Source: an uncultured Pseudanabaenaceae cyanobacterium
Lineage (GTDB): Bacteria; Cyanobacteriota; Cyanobacteriia; PCC-9006; JAAUQQ01
Assembly (NCBI GenBank): GCA_938015405.1
Contig: CALLPZ010000348.1
Span: forward strand, 1-31,934
Direction: 5' to 3'
Length of the DNA stretch: 31,934 nucleotides
This document shows positions 1 to 7,688 of the stretch, one piece after another (positions within the stretch are counted from its first letter, which is position 1; each line of letters begins with the position of its first letter). The position numbers and the translations under genes were made by a program. Under the pieces are notes generated by a model. The model saw only the letters and a program-made list of their open reading frames with translations, had not been told where the DNA came from and did not search any database.

Positions 1-903
1 ATACAGCGTTCTCAAGTCACCCCGTTGCTGGTCCAAAGCCTGGATCTGAGGATGGCTATCCTGGTACTTAGCCCGCGACTCAATAATTTGAGCTTCGATA
101 TTAACAAGCCTATTTTTCAGATCCGCAAGCTCCTGATCCTGGCCCACCCGAGAAGCCACATAGGCCCGGTCAGGGGAAGAGAAGCCTGTCATCTCTTGCA
201 GCATGCCAGTCCGAGTTTGTGCCTCTTGCAGCTGACCAGCCACAATGCGCTGCTGCTCCTGAAGCTGTGACAAATTTGTCAGCAGTGTATTGGTTTGGGC
301 ATCCACATCTACCACACCATTTGTTTGGCGGTACTGCGTCTCCAGCGTTTCGGCCTCGGCCAGCTTGGCTTCTTCCTGGGGCACTTGCCCTTCCAAGAAT
401 TGGCGAATCGCGGAAGCCTCTAAACGAATATTCTCACTACTCTGATTAATAACCTCCGCAGCAATGCGGTTGAGCAAGTTAGCCGTCAGTTCGGGGTCAG
501 CTCCCTCATAACCGATCTGGAGAATATTGGTGGCCGGAACAATTTTTATCTTCAAAGAACGCTGAAGTTGCCCCACTGAGGGCAAAGGCACACCCTTAGC
601 TTCAAATGCAGGAGCTTCCTGCTGAAGCGATCGCTCCAAGACCCGCTGAGACTTGACTAACTCAGCCTGGGTAGCCATGGGGTCAGCACTGCCAGACCGG
701 CCAGGAGGCTGAGTCAAACCTTGCCCTAAGGCGGAAACACTACTAGCTCGGGGATCCTCAATAGACACCCTCACAGCAGAAGAATATGATTTCTCTGCAA
801 CTGACAGATAAAAGCCAGCAGCAACTAAAGCAGCCGAAAAGGTAACAAGCGCTGGCAAAAGGTTGCGCTTGATCGGGGGCAGAATCGAGGAGAGCTTATC
901 CAT
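1..903 (-). CDS. Wzz/GumC-type polysaccharide chain-length (co-polymerase) protein, 3' end cut by window edge
   Basis: The frame is open without a stop from the ATG at 903 to the window edge (301 residues seen). It begins MDKLSSILPPIKRNLLPALV, a short cytoplasmic start followed by a membrane segment at about residues 14-34. A periplasmic region follows with Wzz-like features: the 'ATNILQIGYEGADPELTANL' stretch at about 122-141, then a long Gln/Glu-rich region (about 160-300) likely to form coiled coil. Wzz/GumC proteins sit in the inner membrane and set polymer length in Wzy-dependent export. Whether a C-terminal tyrosine-kinase domain is present cannot be seen because the gene runs off the window. 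It follows two glycosyltransferases on the same strand (78-base gap), consistent with one exopolysaccharide operon. No clear Shine-Dalgarno sequence precedes the ATG. Confidence 0.85.
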   Translation of the reverse strand, partial: MDKLSSILPPIKRNLLPALVTFSAALVAAGFYLSVAEKSYSSAVRVSIEDPRASSVSALGQGLTQPPGRSGSADPMATQAELVKSQRVLERSLQQEAPAFEAKGVPLPSVGQLQRSLKIKIVPATNILQIGYEGADPELTANLLNRIAAEVINQSSENIRLEASAIRQFLEGQVPQEEAKLAEAETLETQYRQTNGVVDVDAQTNTLLTNLSQLQEQQRIVAGQLQEAQTRTGMLQEMTGFSSPDRAYVASRVGQDQELADLKNRLVNIEAQIIESRAKYQDSHPQIQALDQQRGDLRTLY

Positions 904-981
904 AGTTGCTTGTTTAATATCGCCAATACTGCAGGTAGACTGGCTGACCAAAGACCCATAACTATTCACCCAGGAGAGGAG

Positions 982-2196
982 CTATCCCTGAGAAATAGAC
1001 ATTTTACTTTTCTTTGTGATTATTCCCTGGGGAGGATTAACCGTAACAGGAGTGATTTCAGAAGCGCTGCCCAGAAGCATGGAGTGGAGGCTATTGGCAT
1101 CCCCCACGACTCGCTCCCAGTTATAGTGCTTGCGAACATAACTTTGAGCTGTTTGGGACATGACCTGCATTTCGTCAGGATGTTCCACAGCCCAAGCTAA
1201 CTTCGCCACACAATCATCCAAATCCAAAGATTTGAACATGACGCCTCTATCATCACCCAACAGCTGTTGGTGAGGGGGTATATCACTCGCCACAATGGGC
1301 AATCCCTCTTGCATGGCTTCCAACATCGCAAGCGGTAGTCCTTCTACCTCAGAAGGCAGAACAAAAACCCCTGCTCCACGCATGACTTCTGCAAGATAAC
1401 GACCCCTCAGGACGCCTGTAAAGATGACCCTTGGGTCACCTTTCACGAGACCTGAGAGCCTATCTTGGAAAGACGAGGTATCGCTATTGCCGCCCACAAT
1501 AGCCAACTTCCACCCCGCCTTATTCAGCTTGAGAAATGCCTGAATCAAGAGATCGGGGCATTTCTCAGGTACCAAGCGCCCCAAGAAAACAAGATACTTT
1601 CCCGACTCTAGCCCTAAACGGTTGCCAAAACTAAAGTCCTGATCCGAAGGCGCATACTGAGCAGGTCCGTTTGGAACATAGACCGTTTCGCGCCCGTGAG
1701 TTTCCCAAAAATAGCGTCGCAGCTCCTGCGAAACCACAACCATCTCATCGGAATAGCGCACCGCTAGCTTCTCGCCAAGCCGAATCAAGAAGCTCGAAAA
1801 CTTCCCCCATTTGACCCGCTGCCAATCTAAGCCATGGCAATAAACCACAACCTTGGATGATGACAGCAGGAAAGGCAGCCAACAAAACAAAGCGGGGCCC
1901 AAGGCATGGATGTGGATGATGTCGTAACGCCGAAAGAAGGTTGAGATCAAGGCGCCGATCCCAGAGCTGATCATCGCATCGGCTCCCTTCACATTGGGAA
2001 CAGCAGGTACAGAGATAACACGCACCCCCGAAAAGTCGCAGGGCTCGGACCAAGGCATACCGGTGTAGGACGCTCGGCCGTAAATATCCACAGAGTGACC
2101 CGCAGCAACTAAGCGGGGGTAAACCTGGGCACAGTAATGCTCAATGCCGCCCTGACCTGGTGGTAAACCCTTTGCACCGATTACGGCTATCCTCAC
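982..2196 (-). CDS. Family 4 glycosyltransferase (exopolysaccharide)
   Basis: This is a GT-B retaining glycosyltransferase, about 404 residues, that would transfer a sugar from a nucleotide donor to a lipid-linked glycan. The N-terminus RIAVIGAKGLPPGQGGIEHY carries the GT4 glycine-rich acceptor-side motif. The donor-binding half carries 'VFLGRLVPEKCPDLLIQAF' and the EX7E motif in 'EGLPLAMLEA'. I chose the GTG at 2196 as start: it is preceded by a GAGGTG Shine-Dalgarno at good spacing, it starts exactly at the Rossmann beta strand, and it avoids overlap with the upstream gene. The longer frame to 2292 would overlap that gene by about 60 bases and adds unrelated residues. It lies 34 bases downstream of another GT4 gene and upstream of the Wzz-type gene. 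The donor and acceptor sugars cannot be predicted. Confidence 0.88.
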   Translation of the reverse strand: MRIAVIGAKGLPPGQGGIEHYCAQVYPRLVAAGHSVDIYGRASYTGMPWSEPCDFSGVRVISVPAVPNVKGADAMISSGIGALISTFFRRYDIIHIHALGPALFCWLPFLLSSSKVVVYCHGLDWQRVKWGKFSSFLIRLGEKLAVRYSDEMVVVSQELRRYFWETHGRETVYVPNGPAQYAPSDQDFSFGNRLGLESGKYLVFLGRLVPEKCPDLLIQAFLKLNKAGWKLAIVGGNSDTSSFQDRLSGLVKGDPRVIFTGVLRGRYLAEVMRGAGVFVLPSEVEGLPLAMLEAMQEGLPIVASDIPPHQQLLGDDRGVMFKSLDLDDCVAKLAWAVEHPDEMQVMSQTAQSYVRKHYNWERVVGDANSLHSMLLGSASEITPVTVNPPQGIITKKSKMSISQG

Positions 2197-2230
2197 GTCA
2201 CACACCTCATCACTCAAATAAACATCAGAA

Positions 2231-3466
2231 TCAGATTGCAGCGGGCTCAGCTTTAGCTTCCCAGCGACTGAGCATCTGGCCATACAGCTCACTGATTACC
2301 TGGCTCGCTTCATAGGGCAGGGCATCTTGAGTACAGGCTGAAGCGGGATATTGCTCTGGGTTAGCCAGAACTTTCTCCATAGCAGCAGCGATCGCGGCTG
2401 GAGTACGGTCTCCACAAACCACTCCACTACTTTCAGAAAGTAGCTTAGGCGTTTCTCCACAGGCCGTAGTGACAACGGGAGTCCCACAAGCCAGGGCCTC
2501 TAGGACCACCAGGGGTAAGCCCTCATACCGACTACTCAAAACGCATAGGTCAGCACATTGGTGCAATCGAATAAGTTCAGACTGCTGAACAGGGCCCAAC
2601 AGAGAAACGACATCCGCAATACCCAGGCGATCCAATTCGTCCCGTAGCGGCTCCATCAACTCGCCATCTCCAGCTACCAAAAGATGAGGCTTCAAGCCAG
2701 GGTTTTGTTCCTTCAACAACGCAAAAGCTTGTGCCAAGAGCAATGGATCCTTCTGGGGATGCAATCGCCCTGCAAACAATACAAACCGGGAATTCGAATC
2801 AGCACCAAACTGCTGGGCTAGAATCGCCCGTTCCTCAATCAGCTTATCGCCCACTAAAGGATGAAACAGCTCGCCATCAACAGTGTTACGAACCAAAGAG
2901 ACCCGTTCAGCCATATCGGCGTAATGGGATTTATAAAAATCTCTCGAATCTGAATTACAGGACAAGACCTGAGCAAAACGACCGAGCAAACGCCGCTCTA
3001 AAGCGAGATAAAGCTTAGGCACCCGGCTCCAGAGCATTCCACCCTGCTTAGAGGCGCCACCACTCTTCAGCATTTGACTATGTATGTCGTTATGCACAAA
3101 AAGCGTCTTCTCCCCAGTCCACCGCCAAGTCGCCATGCTGGGCTCCAGACGGTGAAAGTGCATAAAGTCTGAAGAGAGATGCCGCCCCAGCAACGACCAG
3201 GTGTATCTCAGCGTCGTTGGGATGAGCTTGCGACGATTATCATCCTCAAGATGGAAAAGCGGCATGAACAAAACATCTCTCCCTTTGAGGGAAAGATTAT
3301 GCCAGCGGCGCAACTCCAAATCGGGATCGCTCGTTATGCCAACGAATCGAATCCGGAAACTTTCGGGCGCATACTTAATAAAAGACCCAATAATAGTCTG
3401 GATTCCGCCAATAGTGGCGTTCCAGGGGTCGTATTGATAAAAAATAGTAAGAACAGGCTTACGCAT
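2231..3466 (-). CDS. Family 4 glycosyltransferase (exopolysaccharide)
   Basis: A 411-residue GT-B glycosyltransferase. The N-terminal half starts MRKPVLTIFYQYDPWNATIG and continues with GGIQTIIGSF, the acceptor-side glycine motif. The C-terminal half has 'VLFAGRLHPQKDPLLLAQAF' (donor-site Arg and Lys), 'LLVAGDGELMEPLRDEL' and the EX7E motif in 'EGLPLVVLEALACGTPVV'. The C-terminal domain is a full Glycos_transf_1 fold. It is first in a minus-strand run with a second GT4 and the Wzz-type gene, so all three probably serve one polysaccharide. Its upstream side faces a 700-base gene-free gap that should hold the promoter. Sugar specificity is not readable. The paralogous neighbour differs strongly in sequence, so this is not a recent duplication. 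Confidence 0.88.
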   Translation of the reverse strand: MRKPVLTIFYQYDPWNATIGGIQTIIGSFIKYAPESFRIRFVGITSDPDLELRRWHNLSLKGRDVLFMPLFHLEDDNRRKLIPTTLRYTWSLLGRHLSSDFMHFHRLEPSMATWRWTGEKTLFVHNDIHSQMLKSGGASKQGGMLWSRVPKLYLALERRLLGRFAQVLSCNSDSRDFYKSHYADMAERVSLVRNTVDGELFHPLVGDKLIEERAILAQQFGADSNSRFVLFAGRLHPQKDPLLLAQAFALLKEQNPGLKPHLLVAGDGELMEPLRDELDRLGIADVVSLLGPVQQSELIRLHQCADLCVLSSRYEGLPLVVLEALACGTPVVTTACGETPKLLSESSGVVCGDRTPAAIAAAMEKVLANPEQYPASACTQDALPYEASQVISELYGQMLSRWEAKAEPAAI

Positions 3467-4197
3467 TATACAAGTCGCAAACTCGCAAAGAACAGATGAA
3501 CTACGAGCACTAAATCCCTAACCGATAAGTTTACTGTTCCCGATACTGCCTAAATTCCCTGCATCCCTGCAATTGATCAGCAAGACATGAGTGAAACACC
3601 CTATATAAAATAAATTTCGCCCGTGTGTTATTCCAGTAAACACCGCTCCATTATGAGCCCAGCCGAAAAGCCCCGTGATGGACCATCAGAATATATTCAC
3701 CTTTCCAACTTAAATTGGGAAACCCTGGGTTACTAAGCGATTGTATAGAGGTGCATCCCTTATCTTCATAACTCATGCTTAGCCTTGACCATCTCTTGAA
3801 GCGGAAGCCATAAACAGTAAGTTTTGTATAAAGTATTGCTCTGACAAGAGTAAATAGAGTCGTAACCATGTCTATGGAGAACCAGACAAACGAACTGCAT
3901 CTCCATGCTCTGCAAATTTCTCCAGATACTGCCAGAGCATAACTTTGTAGGGTAATTGCCCAAGCATTGACAGAGGAAATTAAGCCATAACTAAGGCTAG
4001 GTAGAGTCTGATGATGAAGTAGTCTAAATCTTCAAACTTAGCGAACTAATCACCAGTAACTTCCCGAACAAGGGATGATGCTCTACTGAAGCTCCAATGA
4101 GATTGATGGGCACTCTCATCTGCAAAAAGAGTCATAACTTCTGAAGCAACTCCAATTGCTCTGTAACTCCCTTTCATTACCTAGGCGAAATCACTCA
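3467..4197. other. Gene-free AT-rich gap between divergent glycosyltransferase genes
   Basis: About 730 bases separate the minus-strand GT4 operon from the plus-strand GT2 gene. Base composition is visibly richer in A and T than the flanking genes. The only open frames are short (up to 72 codons), overlap each other on both strands, and match nothing I recognise. The minus-strand reading at 3650-3960 gives protein-like but stop-interrupted text, so a decayed gene is possible but not demonstrable. Promoters for both flanking units should lie here. I could not place them convincingly. Confidence 0.5.
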
Positions 4198-5214
4198 ATG
4201 CCTTCTATTTCCGTCGTTATTCCCGCATTTAATGCAGAAGCGACCATCGAAGAAACCGTCTACTCTGTCTTACAGCAAAGCTGGAGTGATTTTGAGTTGA
4301 TTGTTATTGAGCCTAGCTCTACGGATGGAACAGCTCGGGTACTCGATAAATTTAGCGACCCTCGGCTACGGATAATTCGGCGTCCCCAAGGCAATGCTGG
4401 TGTCAATCGCAACTACGGCTTGAGCTTGGCTCGAGGAGAGTTCACAACATTTTTGGATGCTGACGACCTCTGGACTCCCAAGAAGCTGGAAGCCCAGTAC
4501 CAACGCCTACAGCAAAGTCCCAGTGCTGATGTCTGCTACAGCATGAGTGATTGCATTGATGAGCAAGGTAATCGTCTCTACCCAGCTAGCCACGCAACTT
4601 GGGAAGGAGATGTCTACGAGAAATTGCTGCTCTCCAATTTTGTTGCCAGTGGCTCTAACTTCTTGGCGCGCACCTCGGTTCTCAAGCATATCGGCGGTTT
4701 TGATGAAAGCTTAAGCAATTGCGAGGACTTGGACATTTGCCTTCGCTTAGCAGAAGGGTATGACTTTGTATCCGTCCCTCGGGTACAGGTTCTATATCGT
4801 CTTGTTCAGGGCTCTAAGTCATCGCGTCTACAGGGCGTTGAATGTTCCAATCTACGGATTTTAGAGCGAGGCTATGACAGCCAGAAGGGAAAAGACTGTA
4901 GCCACTTAAGGCCTGAAAGCTACATCAACCTCTATACATTTTTGGGATTCAAGGCTTTGCGGGGCTGGGATGCTAGCGGATGGACAGCCTTAGCCTATCT
5001 ATCAAAAGCATTCCGTTGCAGCCCCAAATTACTGTTGCGCAAAGATTGCTACAAAATTATCCTCAGGGCCGGCCTTGCAATCTTGCTATCGCCCCAATGG
5101 AATGATGCCCTCACTCGCAAATTGAGGGAAAATCGTGCCCAGCGTTATCGCGACTCTTTAGTCCAACCTCCCAATCAATTACAAGGCAGAGCCTATAGCA
5201 GCAATGCTGCATAG
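4198..5214 (+). CDS. Family 2 glycosyltransferase
   Basis: A GT-A fold inverting glycosyltransferase of 338 residues. It opens with 'SISVVIPAFNAEATIEETV' (nucleotide-binding strand), then 'EPSSTDGTARVL', then the metal-binding DxD in 'FLDADDLWTPKKLE' at about residue 88. The acceptor-side acidic motif is in 'LSNCEDLDICLRLAEGY'. The ATG at 4198 is preferred: it lies directly before the conserved first strand, whereas the upstream frame opening at 4156 is a TTG and adds 14 unconserved residues. The C-terminal hundred residues are basic and mildly hydrophobic, without a clear membrane segment. It is probably part of the same exopolysaccharide cluster as the divergent GT4 genes. Transcription would end at the shared hairpin at 5286-5319. 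Confidence 0.88.
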   Translation: MPSISVVIPAFNAEATIEETVYSVLQQSWSDFELIVIEPSSTDGTARVLDKFSDPRLRIIRRPQGNAGVNRNYGLSLARGEFTTFLDADDLWTPKKLEAQYQRLQQSPSADVCYSMSDCIDEQGNRLYPASHATWEGDVYEKLLLSNFVASGSNFLARTSVLKHIGGFDESLSNCEDLDICLRLAEGYDFVSVPRVQVLYRLVQGSKSSRLQGVECSNLRILERGYDSQKGKDCSHLRPESYINLYTFLGFKALRGWDASGWTALAYLSKAFRCSPKLLLRKDCYKIILRAGLAILLSPQWNDALTRKLRENRAQRYRDSLVQPPNQLQGRAYSSNAA

Positions 5215-5285
5215 CATTGATGTTTAGCATTGGCTCACCTCACAATAGGGTCCTTGCACCGTGTAGTAAGGGCATCAAGGAAAAA

Positions 5286-5319
5286 GGGTGGTGCCAAAAG
5301 TAAACATTTGGCACCACCC
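5286..5319. terminator. Bidirectional intrinsic terminator between the GT2 gene and ilvC
   Basis: A perfect 13-base inverted repeat (arms 5286-5298 and 5307-5319, GGGTGGTGCCAAA and its complement) encloses an 8-base loop. On the minus strand the stem is followed by TTTTTCC, so it is a good terminator for ilvC. On the plus strand it is followed by TTCTCT, giving weaker termination for the GT2 gene. Confidence 0.9.
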
Positions 5320-5404
5320 TTCTCTCAATTAGGCTATGGAGAGAATTCAAGCGCTTCGTAAATCACGAGGCTCATTAGAATTCGCGCTCCCAGGACTTCA
5401 ACGC

Positions 5405-6400
5405 CTAAGACTTCTTCAACCAGCTAAACATAGCGCGCAGATCCTTACCCACAACTTCAATGGGGTGCTCTGCTTCGCGACGACGAGTGGCGGTAAAGCC
5501 AGCTTTGCCTGTCTGGTTTTCAATGATGAATTCCTTGGCAAACTGGCCGGTTTGAATCTCCTTGAGAATCTTGCGCATCTCTGCACGGGTCTCATCGGTG
5601 ATGATGCGGGGGCCACGGCTGTAGTCGCCGAACTCAGCAGTAGTGGAGATGCTGTCACGCATCTTGGCCAAGCCGCCTTCAACGACGAGATCCACAATTA
5701 ACTTCACTTCATGGAGGCACTCGAAGTAGGCAATCTCAGGCTGATAGCCCGCTTCAACCAGGGTCTCAAAGCCAGACTTGATCAGTTCGCTCAAGCCACC
5801 GCAGAGAACAACCTGCTCACCGAAAAGATCGGTTTCGGTCTCTTCGCGGAAGGTCGTTTCTAGAACGCCAGCACGGGTGCCGCCAATGCCCTTGGCATAG
5901 GCCATGGCGCGATCGCGAGCTTGCCCCGTACCATCCTGATAAACCGCAAACAGCGCAGGAACACCCTGGCCCTGCTCATAGGTGCGGCGAACCAAGTGGC
6001 CAGGGCCCTTGGGTGCAACCATGACCACGTCCACATCAGCAGGAGGAACAATCTGACCGAAGTGAATGTTGAAACCATGGGCAAAGGAGAGCACGTCACC
6101 CGCCTTCAGGTTGGGCGCAATGTCATTTTCGTAGACGCTGCGCTGCACATCGTCAGGCAACAGGATCATGATCCAGTCTGCTGCCTTAGCCGCATCTGCC
6201 ACCGTGTGAACGGTCAACCCTTCAGCCTCAGCCTTCGCCTTGGACTTACTGCCAGGGTAAAGACCGATAACAACGTTGACCCCGCTATCCTTCAGGTTAA
6301 GAGCATGGGCATGGCCCTGGGAGCCGTAGCCAACAATGGCGACGGTCTTGCCATTGAGTAGATCGAGGTTGGCATCGTTGTCGTAAAACATCTGGGCCAT
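5405..6400 (-). CDS. ilvC: Ketol-acid reductoisomerase, class I
   Basis: This enzyme catalyses the Mg- and NAD(P)H-dependent isomerisation and reduction of acetolactate and acetohydroxybutyrate, the second step of valine and isoleucine synthesis. The product is 331 residues, the normal class I length, from the ATG at 6400 (MAQMFYDNDANLDLL). Visible motifs are the dinucleotide-binding GYGSQGHAHALNL, the cofactor loop 'GLYPGSKSKAKAEAEG', 'DLFGEQVVLCGG' with metal-binding Asp and Glu, and 'FECLHEVKLIVDL'. The start at 6400 matches family N-termini and has an AAGGAG-type ribosome site upstream. The open frame extends 34 codons further to 6502, but those residues do not look like the family. The gene is monocistronic, with a conspicuous hairpin in its leader (6519-6557) and a terminator at 5286-5319. 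Confidence 0.97.
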   Translation of the reverse strand: MAQMFYDNDANLDLLNGKTVAIVGYGSQGHAHALNLKDSGVNVVIGLYPGSKSKAKAEAEGLTVHTVADAAKAADWIMILLPDDVQRSVYENDIAPNLKAGDVLSFAHGFNIHFGQIVPPADVDVVMVAPKGPGHLVRRTYEQGQGVPALFAVYQDGTGQARDRAMAYAKGIGGTRAGVLETTFREETETDLFGEQVVLCGGLSELIKSGFETLVEAGYQPEIAYFECLHEVKLIVDLVVEGGLAKMRDSISTTAEFGDYSRGPRIITDETRAEMRKILKEIQTGQFAKEFIIENQTGKAGFTATRRREAEHPIEVVGKDLRAMFSWLKKS

Positions 6401-6756
6401 GGTGGGCGCTTCTCCTTCGCAAATCGAATCGGTAACGGACAGTGTTGTCGCAATTTTCTGTGGCAATTTAGGGGCGATCGCGTTTGAGCCAGGATCTGCC
6501 AACTAGCATTGAATCACTCTGTAAGGCCCTCAATAGTTGAGCCCCAGGGCCTTACAGCTAGTCAGAACAGTCAAGACCCAAACCCAGCGCAAGTAAATTC
6601 ACCGACAAACTTTGAATCTTAACAAGGCTTGTGCCCCGGGAGAAAGATTAGTATCGAAGAGTACTGTTCAAAAACACGATCTGAAGACAAAGAACCAACA
6701 CAACTCTCGACTCATCGTTAACCTGCTTTTTTCTGGGATCGCTGTCCAGCTTCACC
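6401..6756. other. Divergent intergenic region between ilvC and the PHP gene
   Basis: About 355 bases hold the upstream regions of two divergent genes. The outstanding structure is the 12-base inverted repeat at 6519-6557 on the ilvC side. The minus-strand frame continues open from the ilvC start as far as 6502, so a longer IlvC is formally possible but unlikely. I see no further coding sequence and no confident promoter. Confidence 0.5.
6519..6557 (-). promoter_or_regulatory. Hairpin in the ilvC upstream leader
   Basis: A perfect 12-base inverted repeat (6519-6530 CTGTAAGGCCCT with 6546-6557 AGGGCCTTACAG) surrounds a 15-base loop, about 120-157 bases upstream of the ilvC start codon. No T tract follows on either strand, so it is not a standard terminator. 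It may be a leader RNA structure or an operator. This is inference from symmetry alone. Confidence 0.45.
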
Positions 6757-7605
6757 ATGCTCGAACTCCACTGCCACACGACCTGCTCCGATGGAACCCT
6801 GACACCAAAGGCCCTAGTGGAAGCTGCCATTGATGCTGGCGTTAGCGCCCTGGCCATTACGGACCACGACACACTTGCAGGCTGGAAAGAGGCTCAGGAG
6901 ACCGCAGCGGGAACAGGATTAGAGATTGTGCCAGGATTGGAATTGAGCACGACAGAGAAAGGGCGATCGCTCCACATCCTCGGCTTCTATCCCAATCCCC
7001 CAAAGCTCCAACCCACCTTGGATCGTCTCCAAGCAGATCGCCACCGACGGGCCGCAGCGATGGTGGAAAAGCTAAAGGCAATGGGCTATCCCATTAGCCT
7101 CCCCAAACTCCCCTCAAACAGTGCGCCAGGGCGCCCTCACATCGCCCGCGCCCTTGTCGCTGCGGGTCACTGCATCTCTGTCGAGAAAGCCTTTAAGAAA
7201 TGGCTTAAAGATGGCGGCTTAGCCTATGTTTCATACGATGGTCTCAGCGCCAAAGAAGGCATCGCAGTGCTGCGAGAAGCTGGAGCAGTCCCAATTTGGG
7301 CTCACCCCTTCTTATTCAAAGCAGCCCCCCCTGCTGAACTCCTGCCAAAACTCGTAGAAGCGGGGCTCATGGGTCTAGAGGTTTATCACCCCAGCCATTC
7401 CCCTAAGCAGATCCAGACCCTATTGGGCTACTGCGAAACCTATAACCTCCTCGCTAGTGGTGGCAGTGACTATCATGGTCCTTATCCCAATGAGAGCCCT
7501 GCGAGTCAACCTCAACTCAACCGCTTCAATATTCCGGCAAGCCTACTTCCCCCCATAAAATCTGCGGCGAAGCAGCTCAAAGTAAAGCTCGAAACCCAGC
7601 AATAA
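6757..7605 (+). CDS. PHP-domain phosphoesterase (TrpH/YciV-type)
   Basis: A 282-residue metal-dependent phosphoesterase of the PHP superfamily. Metal ligands are visible in order: HCH in 'LELHCHTTCSDG' (residues 5-7), 'ITDHDTL' (about 36-42), 'PGLELST' (Glu, about 61), a central His in 'GRPHIARALVAAGH', 'WAHPF' (about 189) and 'GGSDYHG' (about 240). Close relatives act as 3',5'-nucleoside bisphosphate phosphatases or 5'-to-3' exoribonuclease trimming enzymes (RNase AM). The exact substrate here is not settled by sequence. The ATG at 6757 directly precedes the first conserved strand. It is transcribed away from ilvC and ends at a strong hairpin shared with pyk. Confidence 0.88.
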   Translation: MLELHCHTTCSDGTLTPKALVEAAIDAGVSALAITDHDTLAGWKEAQETAAGTGLEIVPGLELSTTEKGRSLHILGFYPNPPKLQPTLDRLQADRHRRAAAMVEKLKAMGYPISLPKLPSNSAPGRPHIARALVAAGHCISVEKAFKKWLKDGGLAYVSYDGLSAKEGIAVLREAGAVPIWAHPFLFKAAPPAELLPKLVEAGLMGLEVYHPSHSPKQIQTLLGYCETYNLLASGGSDYHGPYPNESPASQPQLNRFNIPASLLPPIKSAAKQLKVKLETQQ

Positions 7606-7608
7606 ACC

Positions 7609-7646
7609 AATGGTCCTGTGAACTCACTCAAGTTCACAGGACCATT
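7609..7646. terminator. Bidirectional intrinsic terminator between the PHP gene and pyk
   Basis: A perfect 16-base inverted repeat (arms 7609-7624 and 7631-7646) has a CACTCA loop and is followed by TTTCAAA on the plus strand. It starts only four bases after the PHP stop codon. On the minus strand it lies downstream of the pyk stop, so it can serve both convergent genes. Confidence 0.9.
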
Positions 7647-7688
7647 TTCAAATCGCAATAAGCTGCAAAGCACAGCCAGGAATTAAAC

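Noticed and set aside
3653..3736. A 27-codon plus-strand frame starting MSPAEKPRDGPSEYIHLSNL
   Set aside because: It is too short, lacks a ribosome site and matches nothing recognised.
4156..4197. A longer GT2 start at TTG 4156
   Set aside because: It adds 14 unconserved residues before the first beta strand; the ATG at 4198 fits the family.
5921..6361. A 146-codon plus-strand frame inside ilvC
   Set aside because: It is antisense to the highly conserved ilvC coding sequence.
6401..6502. A 34-residue N-terminal extension of IlvC
   Set aside because: The residues are unlike the family, and the conserved start MAQMFYDNDANLDLL has its own ribosome site at 6400.
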